A stretch of 64,000 nt of DNA. Source: Rhodopseudomonas palustris. Its GTDB lineage: Bacteria; Pseudomonadota; Alphaproteobacteria; Rhizobiales; Xanthobacteraceae. The stretch covers positions 124,001-188,000 of the forward strand of contig NZ_QYYD01000007.1 in assembly GCF_003591005.1 (NCBI RefSeq). The letters run 5' to 3'. Made by a program: the position numbers and the translations under genes. The notes below the pieces were generated by a model. It did no database searches. It was not told the DNA's origin and saw only the letters and a list, made by a program, of their open reading frames with translations. Each line of letters starts with the position of its first letter. Position 1 is the first letter of the stretch. Positions 53,229-62,066 of this stretch are shown piece after piece.

Positions 53229-53291
53229 GCCTGGTCTCCTCCTTGCGCGCCGGTTTTGATCGGCCGACGTCTTGATTGATGATGGTCGCGC

Positions 53292-53324
53292 CTGCGGCGG
53301 GGGATGTCGAGCCCCCCGCCGCAG
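53292..53324 (-). other. Perfect intercistronic hairpin
   Basis: CTGCGGCGGGGG and CCCCCGCCGCAG, a 12 bp stem with a 9-base loop, between the serine hydrolase stop and the acyl-CoA synthetase start. Without a U tract it may be an mRNA stability or attenuation element rather than a terminator. Confidence 0.55.
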
Positions 53325-53339
53325 AGCGTGCGGCAAACT

Positions 53340-54524
53340 TCAGGCAGCCTTCTGACCGGCGGAGAGGCCTGCGTAGATGCCGCGCTCGAACGCCGCAAAC
53401 GCGTCCAGGCACTTGGTGTCGCCGAACGGCAGCACCTGCATCAGGATCACACCGCAGACGTCGCGGGTCGGATCGATCCAGTAGTAGGTGTTGGCGAGGC
53501 CGGCCCAGGCGAGGCTGCCGGGGCTGCGGCCTTCCGGCGTTGCCTCGGTGTTGATCAGGAAACTGAGGCCCCACTTCTTGTCCATGCCGGGATAGAGATC
53601 GACGTCGTTGGTGGCGAAGGCGATCGCCGAGTTGAGCTTGGTGACGTTGAGGTCGCCGATACGGTTCTGGCTCATCAGCGCCACGGTTTCGGGCTTCAGC
53701 ACCTGGTTGCCGTTGCCGCGGCCCTTGTTGAGGATCATCTGGGCGAACTTCAAGTAGTCGGCCGCGGTGCCGTAAAGCCCGCCGCCGCCCATGTGGAATT
53801 CGGGCTCCTGCGCGACCTCGAATTCGATCGGTGTCAGCGCGCCGTCCTCGCCGCGGGTATGCACTGCGACCAGCCGGCTTCGTTGCTCGTCGGTGATCTT
53901 GAACCCGGTGTCGGTCATGCCGAGCGGCGCGAACAGGTTCTCGCGCAAGTAAGCGTCGAGCTTCATGCCGCTGGCGGCTTCGACCGCTTTGCCGGCGAAG
54001 TCGATATTGATGCCGTACTCCCAGCGCGTGCCGGGATCGGACGCCAGCGGCGTCTTCAGCGCGGCTTCCTGGCAGCCGATGATGCCGGGCACGCCATGGT
54101 ACGCCATGTATTTCACCATGTCGGCATTCCACATGTCGTAGCAGAAGCCGGCCGTGTGGGTGAGCAGCTGGCGCAGCGTGATCGCGGTCCTGGCCGGGCG
54201 GGTCCGCGGCGTGCCGTCGTCCGCGAAGCCGTCCAGCACCAGCGGCGCCGCGAGATCGGGCAATAGCTTGCCGATCGGCTCGTCGAGCGACAGCCGACCC
54301 TGTTCGACGAGTTGCATCGCCGCTGCCGCGGTGATCGCCTTGGTCATCGAGGCGATCCAGAACACGCTGTCCGGCGTCATCGGCTGCGGCTTCGACAGGT
54401 CGCGCCGGCCGAACGCGGCTTGATACAAGGTCTCGCCGGCGCTGCCCGCCATCGCCACGACGCCGGGGATGTCGCCGCTTTCGCAGAAGCGTTGCAGTGA
54501 TTGGTCGATCTCTGCGCTGTGCAT
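53340..54524 (-). CDS. Beta-lactamase family serine hydrolase (esterase-like)
   Basis: A 394-residue class C beta-lactamase-fold protein. The catalytic motif is SMTK in FWIASMTKAITAAAAMQ near residues 60-76; a Tyr-based second motif, TRWEYGINIDFAG, and the C-terminal RDVCGVILMQVLP follow. No signal peptide is seen (MHSAEIDQSLQRFCESGDIP), so a cytosolic esterase is more likely than a drug-inactivating enzyme. It is probably co-transcribed with the downstream acyl-CoA synthetase, which would fit release of an acid that is then activated. Confidence 0.85.
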   Translation of the reverse strand: MHSAEIDQSLQRFCESGDIPGVVAMAGSAGETLYQAAFGRRDLSKPQPMTPDSVFWIASMTKAITAAAAMQLVEQGRLSLDEPIGKLLPDLAAPLVLDGFADDGTPRTRPARTAITLRQLLTHTAGFCYDMWNADMVKYMAYHGVPGIIGCQEAALKTPLASDPGTRWEYGINIDFAGKAVEAASGMKLDAYLRENLFAPLGMTDTGFKITDEQRSRLVAVHTRGEDGALTPIEFEVAQEPEFHMGGGGLYGTAADYLKFAQMILNKGRGNGNQVLKPETVALMSQNRIGDLNVTKLNSAIAFATNDVDLYPGMDKKWGLSFLINTEATPEGRSPGSLAWAGLANTYYWIDPTRDVCGVILMQVLPFGDTKCLDAFAAFERGIYAGLSAGQKAA

Positions 54525-54805
54525 GTGGTCTTCCTCCCATGTGGTTTATTGTCGCAGCGGCATTGTTCCGCCCGGGAACGCCGTGCGCAAGATGGGAGAT
54601 CGGCGCAGCGGCTGAGCGCTGTGTCGGATCGCGCGGTCGTGAAGGTCGAGCTATCTGGCCGCGCAGATTAAGGAGCCCGCAACCAAAGTGACTTGCGTCA
54701 CCGCGTCACCGGAACGAAGGCCGCCGCTCGCGGTTCACAATGCGGCCGCAGTCGTGACGAGATCCGCTCAACCGAATGCGCCGATGACCTGGCGGAGCAG
54801 CATCA

Positions 54806-55129
54806 ATGACCCCATCCTGGAGCGGCTGGAAACAATACCCGCAAGGCGGCCGAGGTAATATCGAAGCCCCGATCGGACCTGGCATTTACGAAGTGCGCCG
54901 CGCCGTCGATGGCGGCATGTTCGCGTTCGATGTCGTCGAGAATCTGGCGATGGCGCTTGCGGCGCTGCAAACCCGTCCGAAGCGGCTGGGCTGGTTCGGC
55001 CGCCGCGGCGGCGCCGACCTACCGGAACTGGAATATCGCTTTTATCCGACCCGAAGCTGGGAGCATGCTCGGCTTGCGGCCGACCACATGCTCAGCCGCC
55101 GCGAGTCCTGGTTCAACCGCGCCGCCTGA
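54806..55129 (+). CDS. Small protein of unknown function (107 aa)
   Basis: Starts MTPSWSGWKQYPQGGRGNIE and is rich in aromatic and basic residues; IGPGIYEVRRAVDGGMFAFD and LPELEYRFYPTRSWEHARLAADHML look like a compact folded domain. No family recognised. ATG 54806 has GGAG about 10 bases upstream. It stands alone between the serine hydrolase (divergent) and the dehydrogenase gene. Confidence 0.65.
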   Translation: MTPSWSGWKQYPQGGRGNIEAPIGPGIYEVRRAVDGGMFAFDVVENLAMALAALQTRPKRLGWFGRRGGADLPELEYRFYPTRSWEHARLAADHMLSRRESWFNRAA

Positions 55130-55270
55130 TCGCCGCGGCGCAGCATCGGTCACCGCCGTTTGACGACGCGTCGTCGATGCGGAGCGATGCCGATAGGTCT
55201 ATACTTCCGCGAGCCAATTGTCGGCGCGACCGCGTTGAACGCGCCGCCACCATCTCGAGGAAGTGCCCCC

Positions 55271-56764
55271 ATGTCCCCCACCGCCGCTGCCCGCAAGTCC
55301 GGCTCCGCGACCTCCCTGCGTGACCGTTTGAAGGATCCGTCGCTGCTGCGCGAGCAGTGCTATATCGACGGCGCCTGGACCGGCAGCGGATCGATCGCCG
55401 TCACCAATCCGGCGACCGGCGGCGAGATCGGCCGCATCCCGAACCTCGGCCCGGCTGAGGCGACGGCCGCGATCGAAGCGGCCGAGCGCGCATTTCCGGC
55501 GTGGGCCAAGCTCACCGCCAAGCAGCGCTCCAACATCATGCGCAAATGGTTCGACCTGATCGTCGCCAATCGCGAGGATCTGGCGCTGATCCTCACGACC
55601 GAGCAGGGCAAGCCGTTGGCCGAGGCGCTCGGCGAGGTCGATATCGGCGCCGCCTACATCGAGTTTTTCGCCGAGGAGGCGCGACGGGTCTATGGCGAAA
55701 CCATCCCGACCCAGCGTGCCGACGCGCGGCTGATCGCCATCAAGCAGCCGATCGGCGTTTGCGCCGCGATCACGCCGTGGAATTTCCCGAACTCGATGAT
55801 CACCCGCAAGGTGTCGCCGGCGCTGGCGGCGGGCTGCACCGTAGTGCTGAAGCCGGCCGAAGAGACGCCGTTCTCGGCACTGGCGCTGGCGGAGTTGGCC
55901 GAGCGCGCCGGCATCCCGAAGGGGGTGTTCAATATCGTCACCGGCGATGCGCCGCCGATCGGCAAGGTATTCTGCGAACATCCGGCGGTGCGCTTCGTCG
56001 GCTTCACCGGCTCCACCGAAGTCGGCAAGATCCTGTATCGGCAATCCGCCGGCACCGTGAAGAAGCTCGGCCTTGAGCTCGGCGGTAACGCGCCGTTCAT
56101 CGTATTCGACGATGCCGACATCGACGCCGCCGTCGAGGGCGCGATGGTGTCGAAATATCGCAACATGGGCCAGACCTGCGTCTGCGCTAATCGGCTGTAT
56201 GTGCAGGACGACGTCTACGACACTTTTGTCGAGAAGCTCGCCGCCAAGGTCAAAGCGATGAAGATCGGCGACGGCACCGAGCAGGGTGTGACGCAGGGGC
56301 CGCTGATCAACGAAGCCGCGGTTGAGAAGACCGAGCGGCACATCGCCGACGCGGTCGAACACGGCGCCAAGGTGATCACCGGCGGCAAGCGCGCCGCGCT
56401 CGGCGGCACCTTCTTCGAGCCGACCGTGCTGGCCGACGTCCGCACCGATGCCCTGGTGGCGCACGAGGAAACCTTCGGCCCGCTGGCGCCGGTGTTCCGG
56501 TTCAAGACCGAAGACGAAGTCATCAAGCTGGCGAACAACTCGCCGTTCGGCCTCGCCAGCTACTTCTACGCCCGCGATCTTGGCCGCGTCTGGCGCGTCG
56601 CCGAAGCGCTGGAGAGCGGCATGGTCGGCGTCAATTCCGGCCTGATCACCACCGAAGTCGCGCCGTTCGGCGGCGTGAAGGAGTCAGGTTTGGGCCGCGA
56701 AGGCTCGCATCACGGCATGGAAGAGTATGTCGAGATCAAATACGTGATGATGGCGGGGATCTGA
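55271..56764 (+). CDS. gabD: NAD(P)-dependent succinate-semialdehyde dehydrogenase
   Basis: Oxidises succinic semialdehyde to succinate, the last step of GABA use. The 497-residue aldehyde dehydrogenase has the coenzyme motif FTGSTEVGKILYRQ, the general-base ELGGNAPFIV with its Glu, the nucleophile Cys in NMGQTCVCANRLYV, and FGPLAPVFRF. The C-terminal EVAPFGGVKESGLGREGSHHGMEEYVEIKY strongly matches GabD. ATG 55271 has GAGGAAG upstream. No GABA transaminase is near. Confidence 0.9.
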   Translation: MSPTAAARKSGSATSLRDRLKDPSLLREQCYIDGAWTGSGSIAVTNPATGGEIGRIPNLGPAEATAAIEAAERAFPAWAKLTAKQRSNIMRKWFDLIVANREDLALILTTEQGKPLAEALGEVDIGAAYIEFFAEEARRVYGETIPTQRADARLIAIKQPIGVCAAITPWNFPNSMITRKVSPALAAGCTVVLKPAEETPFSALALAELAERAGIPKGVFNIVTGDAPPIGKVFCEHPAVRFVGFTGSTEVGKILYRQSAGTVKKLGLELGGNAPFIVFDDADIDAAVEGAMVSKYRNMGQTCVCANRLYVQDDVYDTFVEKLAAKVKAMKIGDGTEQGVTQGPLINEAAVEKTERHIADAVEHGAKVITGGKRAALGGTFFEPTVLADVRTDALVAHEETFGPLAPVFRFKTEDEVIKLANNSPFGLASYFYARDLGRVWRVAEALESGMVGVNSGLITTEVAPFGGVKESGLGREGSHHGMEEYVEIKYVMMAGI

Positions 56765-56965
56765 GCGGGCAAGCGCAACTACGTACTCGGCTCAGCCACT
56801 CACCCAGCCTCATCCCGAGGAGCCCGGCGAAGCCCGAAGGGCGCAGCCGGGCGTCTCGAAGGATGGGCCGCAGGCGCGGAGCCTGTGGCGCTCATGGTTC
56901 GAGACGGCGCTTCGCGCCTCCTCACCAGTAGCCGTTGATCACCCGGAGATAACACACTTACAGCC

Positions 56966-57064
56966 GTCATCCTCCGCGAAGCGGAGGATCCAGTACGGCG
57001 GTGCGCCGGTTTATCAAGCGAACGCTCTGGGATACTGGGTCGCCCGCTTTCGGGGGCGATGACG
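56966..57064. repeat. GTCAT-ended palindromic repeat, family C, copy 2
   Basis: Begins GTCATCCTCCGCGAAGCGGAGG and ends GGGGGCGATGACGG; shares GCTCTGGGATACTGG with the copy at 34438-34529. Confidence 0.75.
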
Positions 57065-57131
57065 GAGAGGGTGGGGCGGCGCATTGATGACTTCGATACG
57101 CCCCGATGATCAGATCATGATTTAGCTCGTG

Positions 57132-57167
57132 GTCATGGCCGGGCTTGTCCCGGCCATCCACGCCTTT
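57132..57167. repeat. Family A repeat, 5' half only
   Basis: GTCATGGCCGGGCTTGTCCC, then CGGCCATCCACGCCTTT, identical to the first 36 bases of the 3826 copy, and then the match stops. Confidence 0.7.
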
Positions 57168-57198
57168 GCGGCCTCGCCGCACCGCCCGCGCCGCGCGA

Positions 57199-58647
57199 CT
57201 ACTGCGCCCCCAACCCGGAGATGGCTTGCACCCGCCGCACCGGCGGCGGATTCCATTTGCCGGTCAGGGCGTCGGCTGCGGGGGCATAGAGGCGCATCAC
57301 CAGATTGAACGGGCCTTTCGGCGCCGGCAGCCAATTGGCCTGCTTGTCGGGGCCGGGATTCGGGTTCTGGATCAGCAGGTCCAGCGAGCCGTCGGGATTC
57401 GGCTTCAGCGGCATCCAGCTCGACAGCGCGAAGCGGTCGAGCGCATTGGCGACCTGGAAGCCATCCGCATCGTACAGCGTCACCGACCAGAACGCGCGCG
57501 CCGGCGGCGTCGCGCCCTTGTCGAAATGCAGCACGTAGGCGCTGGAGCCGTCGAGCGGCTTGCCGGTGTCGTCGGCGAGATTCATCGGGTAGATCGCGTC
57601 TTCGGGAATGTTGGCGCCGAGCCCGACCTGGGCGACGATCGCGCGCTTCAGATAGTAGGACCCGTACACCCCCATTGTGTCGGTGTTCATGGTCCAGCCA
57701 TTGGCGATCCGCGCCAGCGTCGGCACCTTCCAGGCCATCAGATGCTGGCCATCTTCCGGAGCACTGGCCAAAGCCTTGCGGACAACCGGATCGGACTTGT
57801 CGAGGTCGAAGCTTTTGCCGGGCTCGAGCCCGATCCGGCGGAGTTGCGCGATCAGCGGCTGGTCGGTGATGTGCGGCGGGTGCAGCTTGAGGAGTTCGGC
57901 CGCGGCCGCGAAGTAAGCGGCGGCCGGCATCGTGTCGACCTGTTGCTTCGGCGGCGTCTTCATGTCGACACTCGGATCGATCGCGGCCGCGGCGGAGGGG
58001 GCGGCCGGCGGCGAAGCGGGTTTGCCCCATTTTGACAGCGGCGTGACCGCGTAGCCGGCCTGGATGCGGTGCACCGCCGCGTAGTCCGGCGGGCCGTCGG
58101 TCTTGGTGCGTCCGATGGTCCAGACGATCGGCGTCGGCGCCTCGATGCGCTGCAACCCGGCCGGGACGGTGCCGGTCCAGCCGGGCGGCGTCACCAGGTA
58201 GTTCTGCGCGGCCGTTCCGGTGGTGCGCCAGCCCGGCGACGCGAACACGTCGGTCCACATATCGAGCATCGGCAACAGATAGTAGCGGCCGCCGGTGTCC
58301 GGCGCCGACACCACCATCGGCTCGCGCGTCAGATCCAGCCAGGCGACCGAATACAGCGTGTCGAAATTCGGCCGCACCACCGTCTTGAAATCCGCCGGCG
58401 GATAGGCCGGCACGTTGACGAAGCTGTTCATCGGCCCTTTGCCGAATTCCTTGCCGGGCTCGATGTTGGTCGACTGCTTGCGGGTGATGTCCATCGTCAG
58501 CAGCGGATAGAAGTACAGATAGGCCTCGACGCCGATGGCGTGGGCCTCCTGCTCGCTTATCGGGGACGGTTGGGCTTGCGCCGGAACTGCGGTCATCAGT
58601 AGCGCCGTGGCCATCGCCGCGAACGCTGCTTGGGTACGCCGTATCAT
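57199..58647 (-). CDS. Secreted DUF1254/DUF1214 domain protein
   Basis: A 482-residue protein with a signal peptide (MIRRTQAAFAAMATALLMTAVPAQAQ). The N-terminal half has EAYLYFYPLLTMDITR, FDTLYSVAWLDLTREPMVV and YYLLPMLDMWTDVFASPG, the DUF1254 pattern; the C-terminal half carries DUF1214 (FWSVTLYDADGFQVAN...SLDLLIQN). The family has no settled function. ATG 58647 has GGGAGG 8 bases upstream. A FixK/FNR-like box lies about 64-77 bp before the start. Confidence 0.88.
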   Translation of the reverse strand: MIRRTQAAFAAMATALLMTAVPAQAQPSPISEQEAHAIGVEAYLYFYPLLTMDITRKQSTNIEPGKEFGKGPMNSFVNVPAYPPADFKTVVRPNFDTLYSVAWLDLTREPMVVSAPDTGGRYYLLPMLDMWTDVFASPGWRTTGTAAQNYLVTPPGWTGTVPAGLQRIEAPTPIVWTIGRTKTDGPPDYAAVHRIQAGYAVTPLSKWGKPASPPAAPSAAAAIDPSVDMKTPPKQQVDTMPAAAYFAAAAELLKLHPPHITDQPLIAQLRRIGLEPGKSFDLDKSDPVVRKALASAPEDGQHLMAWKVPTLARIANGWTMNTDTMGVYGSYYLKRAIVAQVGLGANIPEDAIYPMNLADDTGKPLDGSSAYVLHFDKGATPPARAFWSVTLYDADGFQVANALDRFALSSWMPLKPNPDGSLDLLIQNPNPGPDKQANWLPAPKGPFNLVMRLYAPAADALTGKWNPPPVRRVQAISGLGAQ

Positions 58648-58710
58648 GTCCTGATCCTCCCTCGTCAAACTCCGAGGAAGCAGGATGGTGGCGGACCCGG
58701 TACGCGTTCC

Positions 58711-58724
58711 TTGATCAAGGTCAA
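58711..58724. promoter_or_regulatory. FixK/FNR-type box upstream of the DUF1254 gene
   Basis: TTGATCAAGGTCAA matches the FixK consensus TTGAT-N4-(A/G)TCAA. It is 64 bp upstream of the DUF1254 start, a distance that fits a class II or class I site depending on the transcription start. Confidence 0.55.
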
Positions 58725-58788
58725 GCAACGCAACGCCAGCGGCTACCGAAACGCTCGTCCTGGTAATCGTACGAGGCGGACGATGGCG

Positions 58789-59478
58789 TTACTGGCGCAG
58801 CATGATCAGCGGATCGGCGCTGTCGGGGCTTCGGCGCCATTGCGCGTTATCGTCGGCTTCGAACCGCCAGGTCTCGCCCGACGGCGCCATCAGCAACAGC
58901 GCGCCGCGCTCCAGCCGCCACATCGTCGGCGCGAAGGCCGCCACCGGCTGCTCGCAGCGCGGCTTGAGATAGGCCTCGAAATTGTCGGCCATGGACGCTT
59001 CGTTGTTGGTCAACGTCAGGCCGCAGATCGGCCTCCCGTTGCCGCGCACCATCGACCAGTCGCCGATCATCTGGTCCATCGATTTGGCCAGCGATCGCGC
59101 CGCCACCAGGTTCTGCAGGATGTAGACGCCCTCGTTGGCGCGCAGGCCTTCGAAGATGCCGCTCTCCACCTCGGTGAAGTCGATCACCGGGTCGCCTGCC
59201 GCGGTTTCGAGCCGGACGATGTCAAGACCCTTCACGGTCCAGGCGACGATGTCCTTGGTGAACGGCAGCGCCGCGGCGCAGCCGGCTTCGAGCTCCAGCT
59301 TCATGCCCTGCGGCGTCGGCGCCGGGTCTGGCTTCAGCGTCACCACGCAGGTCTTGCTGCGCTCGGTGGTGGACAGCTCCCACTGCCCGATCATGCCTTT
59401 CTTCAGCGTCGAAGCGTCTTGAGCTTCGGCCGCGCCCGCCGCGAGCAGCATCAATGCCATCCCGAGACGCGCCAGCAT
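58789..59478 (-). CDS. Secreted protein with two AprI/Inh-like domains
   Basis: A 229-residue protein with a signal peptide (MLARLGMALMLLAAGAAEAQ). Two similar halves follow: IGQWELSTTERSKTCVVTLK with a second Cys in LELEAGCAAALPF, and IGDWSMVRGNGRPICGLTL with YLKPRCEQPVAAF. Each also has a Trp (VAWTVKGLD; TMWRLERGA) and a G..FEG/W.F pattern, as in the AprI/Inh family of metalloprotease inhibitors. Each repeat has the two-Cys arrangement of that fold. No protease gene is adjacent. It starts 1 bp after the dehydrogenase stop. Confidence 0.6.
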   Translation of the reverse strand: MLARLGMALMLLAAGAAEAQDASTLKKGMIGQWELSTTERSKTCVVTLKPDPAPTPQGMKLELEAGCAAALPFTKDIVAWTVKGLDIVRLETAAGDPVIDFTEVESGIFEGLRANEGVYILQNLVAARSLAKSMDQMIGDWSMVRGNGRPICGLTLTNNEASMADNFEAYLKPRCEQPVAAFAPTMWRLERGALLLMAPSGETWRFEADDNAQWRRSPDSADPLIMLRQ

Positions 59479-59479
59479 G

Positions 59480-60466
59480 TCACCGCTCCTTGACGGGGGT
59501 TTCGGCGATCGGCGTCAGCGGCGGCTTGCCGGTGAACCATGCCTTGAGATTGTCGACCACCAGTTGGTCCATCGCATTGCGCGTCACCACCGATGCCGAG
59601 CCGATATGCGGCAGCAGCACGACGTTGCCGAGCGTGCGCAGCTCTTCGGGCACGTTCGGCTCGTCCGCGAAAACATCGAGTCCGGCCGCCAGGATGGTAC
59701 CGGATTTCAGCGCCGCGATCAGTGCGGCTTCGTCCACCACCGAGCCACGGGCGACGTTGATCAGCACGCCGCGCGGGCCGAGCGCGGCCAGCACCTCGGC
59801 GCTGATCAGCTTGTTGGTGGCGGCGCCGCCCGGGGTGATCACCACCAGCGTGTCGACCTCCTTGGCCATCGCGATGAGGTCCGGATAATGCTGATAGGCA
59901 ACGCCGGCGGCCGGCTTGCGCGAGTGATACACCACCGGCACGAGCGACGCGTCGAGCCGCCGCGCGATCGCCTGGCCGATCCGGCCCATGCCGACGATGC
60001 CGACCTTGCGGTCGCGCAGCGAACCGGCGCTGAGCGGATAGGGCTGGGTCGCCCACAGCCCGGCGCGGACATATTTGTCGGCGCGGATGAATTCGCGCAA
60101 CGTGGCGATCAAGAGGCCCAGCGCGGTGTCGGCAACTTCTTCGGTCAGCACGTCGGGGGTGTTGGTGACCATGACGCCATGCTGCGCCGCCCATGCGGCG
60201 TCGATGTGGTCGTAGCCGACGCCGAACGAGGATACGATTTCGAGCTCGGGAAAGCGCGACAGCACCGCGGCGCTGGTCGGTACCAGGCCGGTGACGGCGA
60301 CGCCGCGGATGCGCGCGCGCACGTCATCGGACAGCGTCTCGAGGTCGGCCTGCTGTTCGCAGCGATGCAGCGCAAAACCGGCGGGAAAGCCTTCGTCGAC
60401 CACCGGTTTGCGCGGCCCGTAGATCAATACATCGATCGTGTCCGCCGACCCTGCATCCCCGGCCAT
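59480..60466 (-). CDS. D-isomer-specific 2-hydroxyacid dehydrogenase
   Basis: A 328-residue NAD(P)-dependent dehydrogenase reducing a 2-oxoacid such as glyoxylate or hydroxypyruvate. It has VGIVGMGRIGQAIARRL (Rossmann loop), the catalytic Arg in INVARGSVVDE, the Glu in DVFADEPNVPEELR, and His in LLPHIGSAS. ATG 60466 has AGGGAG 5 bases upstream. It follows the ABC permease by 10 bp. Substrate is not determinable. Confidence 0.9.
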   Translation of the reverse strand: MAGDAGSADTIDVLIYGPRKPVVDEGFPAGFALHRCEQQADLETLSDDVRARIRGVAVTGLVPTSAAVLSRFPELEIVSSFGVGYDHIDAAWAAQHGVMVTNTPDVLTEEVADTALGLLIATLREFIRADKYVRAGLWATQPYPLSAGSLRDRKVGIVGMGRIGQAIARRLDASLVPVVYHSRKPAAGVAYQHYPDLIAMAKEVDTLVVITPGGAATNKLISAEVLAALGPRGVLINVARGSVVDEAALIAALKSGTILAAGLDVFADEPNVPEELRTLGNVVLLPHIGSASVVTRNAMDQLVVDNLKAWFTGKPPLTPIAETPVKER

Positions 60467-60476
60467 CTTGGCTCCC

Positions 60477-61262
60477 TTACGGTTCTTGTTCCAAGGCGCT
60501 CTCATGCCAGCGCCGCAGCAACAGATGCGACACCAGTGCCAGCGCTGCGTAAATCACAATGCCCGCCACCGACAGCAACAGCAAGGCGGCGAACATGCGC
60601 GGAATGTTGAGCCGGTAGCCGGATTCCGCAATCCGGTAAGCCAATCCCGAACCCGCGCCGGCCGAGCCCGCAGCGATCTCGGCCACCACCGCGCCGATCA
60701 GCGACAGGCCGCCGGCGATGCGCAGGCCGCCGAGCATGTAGGGCAGCGCCGCCGGCAGCTTCAGCCGCCACAGCGTCTGCAAAGGCGACGCGCCGTACAG
60801 ACGGAACAGCCCGGCGAGATTGCGGTCGACCGAATTCAGCCCGAGCGTGGTGTTGGACAGCACCGGGAAGAACGCCACGATCCAGGCGCACACCACCACG
60901 GCGGTTTCCTGCGGCAGATAGATCAAGAGCAGCGGCGCGATCGCGATCACCGGCGTGACCTGCAGCACGATCGCATAGGGAAATAGCGCGACTTCCATCC
61001 AGCGCGACAGGTTGAACAACAGCGCCAAGACGATGCCGCCTACCGCGGCGGCGACGAAGCCCTGCAGCGTGGTCCACAGCGTCGACAGCAGCGAGTCGAA
61101 CAGTACCGGCCAGTCAGCGATCAGCGTCGACAGCACCAACCCCGGGCCGGGCAGGATGTAAGGCGGGATCTGGTTGATCCGAACGATGAGATCCCAGCCG
61201 CCGACCACGACGGCGAGCACCAGCAGCGGCAGCAGGATGCGAAACAGCCGCGCCGCGCTCAT
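60477..61262 (-). CDS. ABC transporter permease (SsuC/TauC/ThiX type)
   Basis: A 261-residue inner-membrane protein with about six helices, beginning MSAARLFRILLPLLVLAVVVGGWDLIVR. The EAA-like loop is LFRLYGASPLQTLWRLKLPAALPYMLGGLRIA. Its start overlaps the ATPase stop by 4 bp. The permease type goes with NMT1-type binding proteins that import sulfonates, pyrimidine precursors or aromatic compounds. Confidence 0.9.
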   Translation of the reverse strand: MSAARLFRILLPLLVLAVVVGGWDLIVRINQIPPYILPGPGLVLSTLIADWPVLFDSLLSTLWTTLQGFVAAAVGGIVLALLFNLSRWMEVALFPYAIVLQVTPVIAIAPLLLIYLPQETAVVVCAWIVAFFPVLSNTTLGLNSVDRNLAGLFRLYGASPLQTLWRLKLPAALPYMLGGLRIAGGLSLIGAVVAEIAAGSAGAGSGLAYRIAESGYRLNIPRMFAALLLLSVAGIVIYAALALVSHLLLRRWHESALEQEP

Positions 61263-62062
61263 CCGACCACCCGCGTGCCGCCGGTTGCAGCCAGCGCCAG
61301 CGAAACCTCCCGGCATTGCGCCGCGTAGTCCGCCGAGGTGCGGAACGCTTCGCCGCGCGGCTCCGGCGCATCGATACGAAACTCCGCGGCGATGCGCCCG
61401 GGCCGCGGCGACATCACCACCACGCGCTGCGACAGATACACCGACTCGAACACCGAATGGGTCACGAACAGCACGGTCTTGCCGAGGTCACGCCACAGCG
61501 CCAGCAGATCGTCGTTGAGGCGGAAGCGGGTGATCTCGTCGAGCGCCGCGAACGGCTCGTCCATCAGCAGGATGTCCGGATCGGTCACCAGCGCGCGAGC
61601 CAGCGACACCCGCATTTTCATGCCGCCCGACAGTTCGCGCGGATAGGCGCCTGCGAAGTGCTCCAGTTCGACCCGCGCCAGCGCCGCTGCGACGCGCTGC
61701 GACGTCTCGTCCCTGGGCGTGTGCGCGAGGTCGAGCGGCAGCGCCACATTGGCGGTGATGCTGGCCCACGGCATCAGCGTCGGCTCCTGGAACACGAAGC
61801 CGATGGCGTGGCCGCCGCGCGGCGGCTTCGCCTCGCCGGCGACCTCGATGCTGCCGGAGGAGGGCGTCGCCAGGCCCGCGATCAGCCGCAGCGCCGTCGA
61901 TTTGCCGCAGCCGGACGGGCCGAGCAGCGATACGAATTCGCCGCGGCCGACGCCGAGATCGATCGGGCCGAGTGCCAGCACGCCGCTGTCGTAGGTCTTG
62001 GTGATCGCGCGCAACCGGATCGCATCCGCGTCCGAACTCACGACAGAATGCGGCACCGCCAC
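61259..62062 (-). CDS. ABC transporter ATP-binding protein (SsuB/TauB/ThiZ type)
   Basis: A 267-residue ATPase with Walker A GPSGCGKSTALRLIAGL, the Q-loop FVFQEPTLMPW, signature LSGGMKMRVSLARAL and Walker B ILLMDEPFAALDE. It lies 4 bp after the binding-protein gene and overlaps the permease. Confidence 0.93.
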   Translation of the reverse strand: MAVPHSVVSSDADAIRLRAITKTYDSGVLALGPIDLGVGRGEFVSLLGPSGCGKSTALRLIAGLATPSSGSIEVAGEAKPPRGGHAIGFVFQEPTLMPWASITANVALPLDLAHTPRDETSQRVAAALARVELEHFAGAYPRELSGGMKMRVSLARALVTDPDILLMDEPFAALDEITRFRLNDDLLALWRDLGKTVLFVTHSVFESVYLSQRVVVMSPRPGRIAAEFRIDAPEPRGEAFRTSADYAAQCREVSLALAATGGTRVVG

Positions 62063-62066
62063 GATG

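Larger units (their letters stand above)
56765..57198. other. Repeat-filled gap
   Basis: 434 bp between the converging dehydrogenase and DUF1254 genes. It holds a family D-like unit (56811-56931), a family C copy (56966-57064) and the 5' half of family A (57132-57167). No gene seen. Confidence 0.7.

Noticed and set aside
58648-58788. Gene in the gap upstream of DUF1254
   Set aside because: Only short frames; the FixK-like box is the only recognisable feature.
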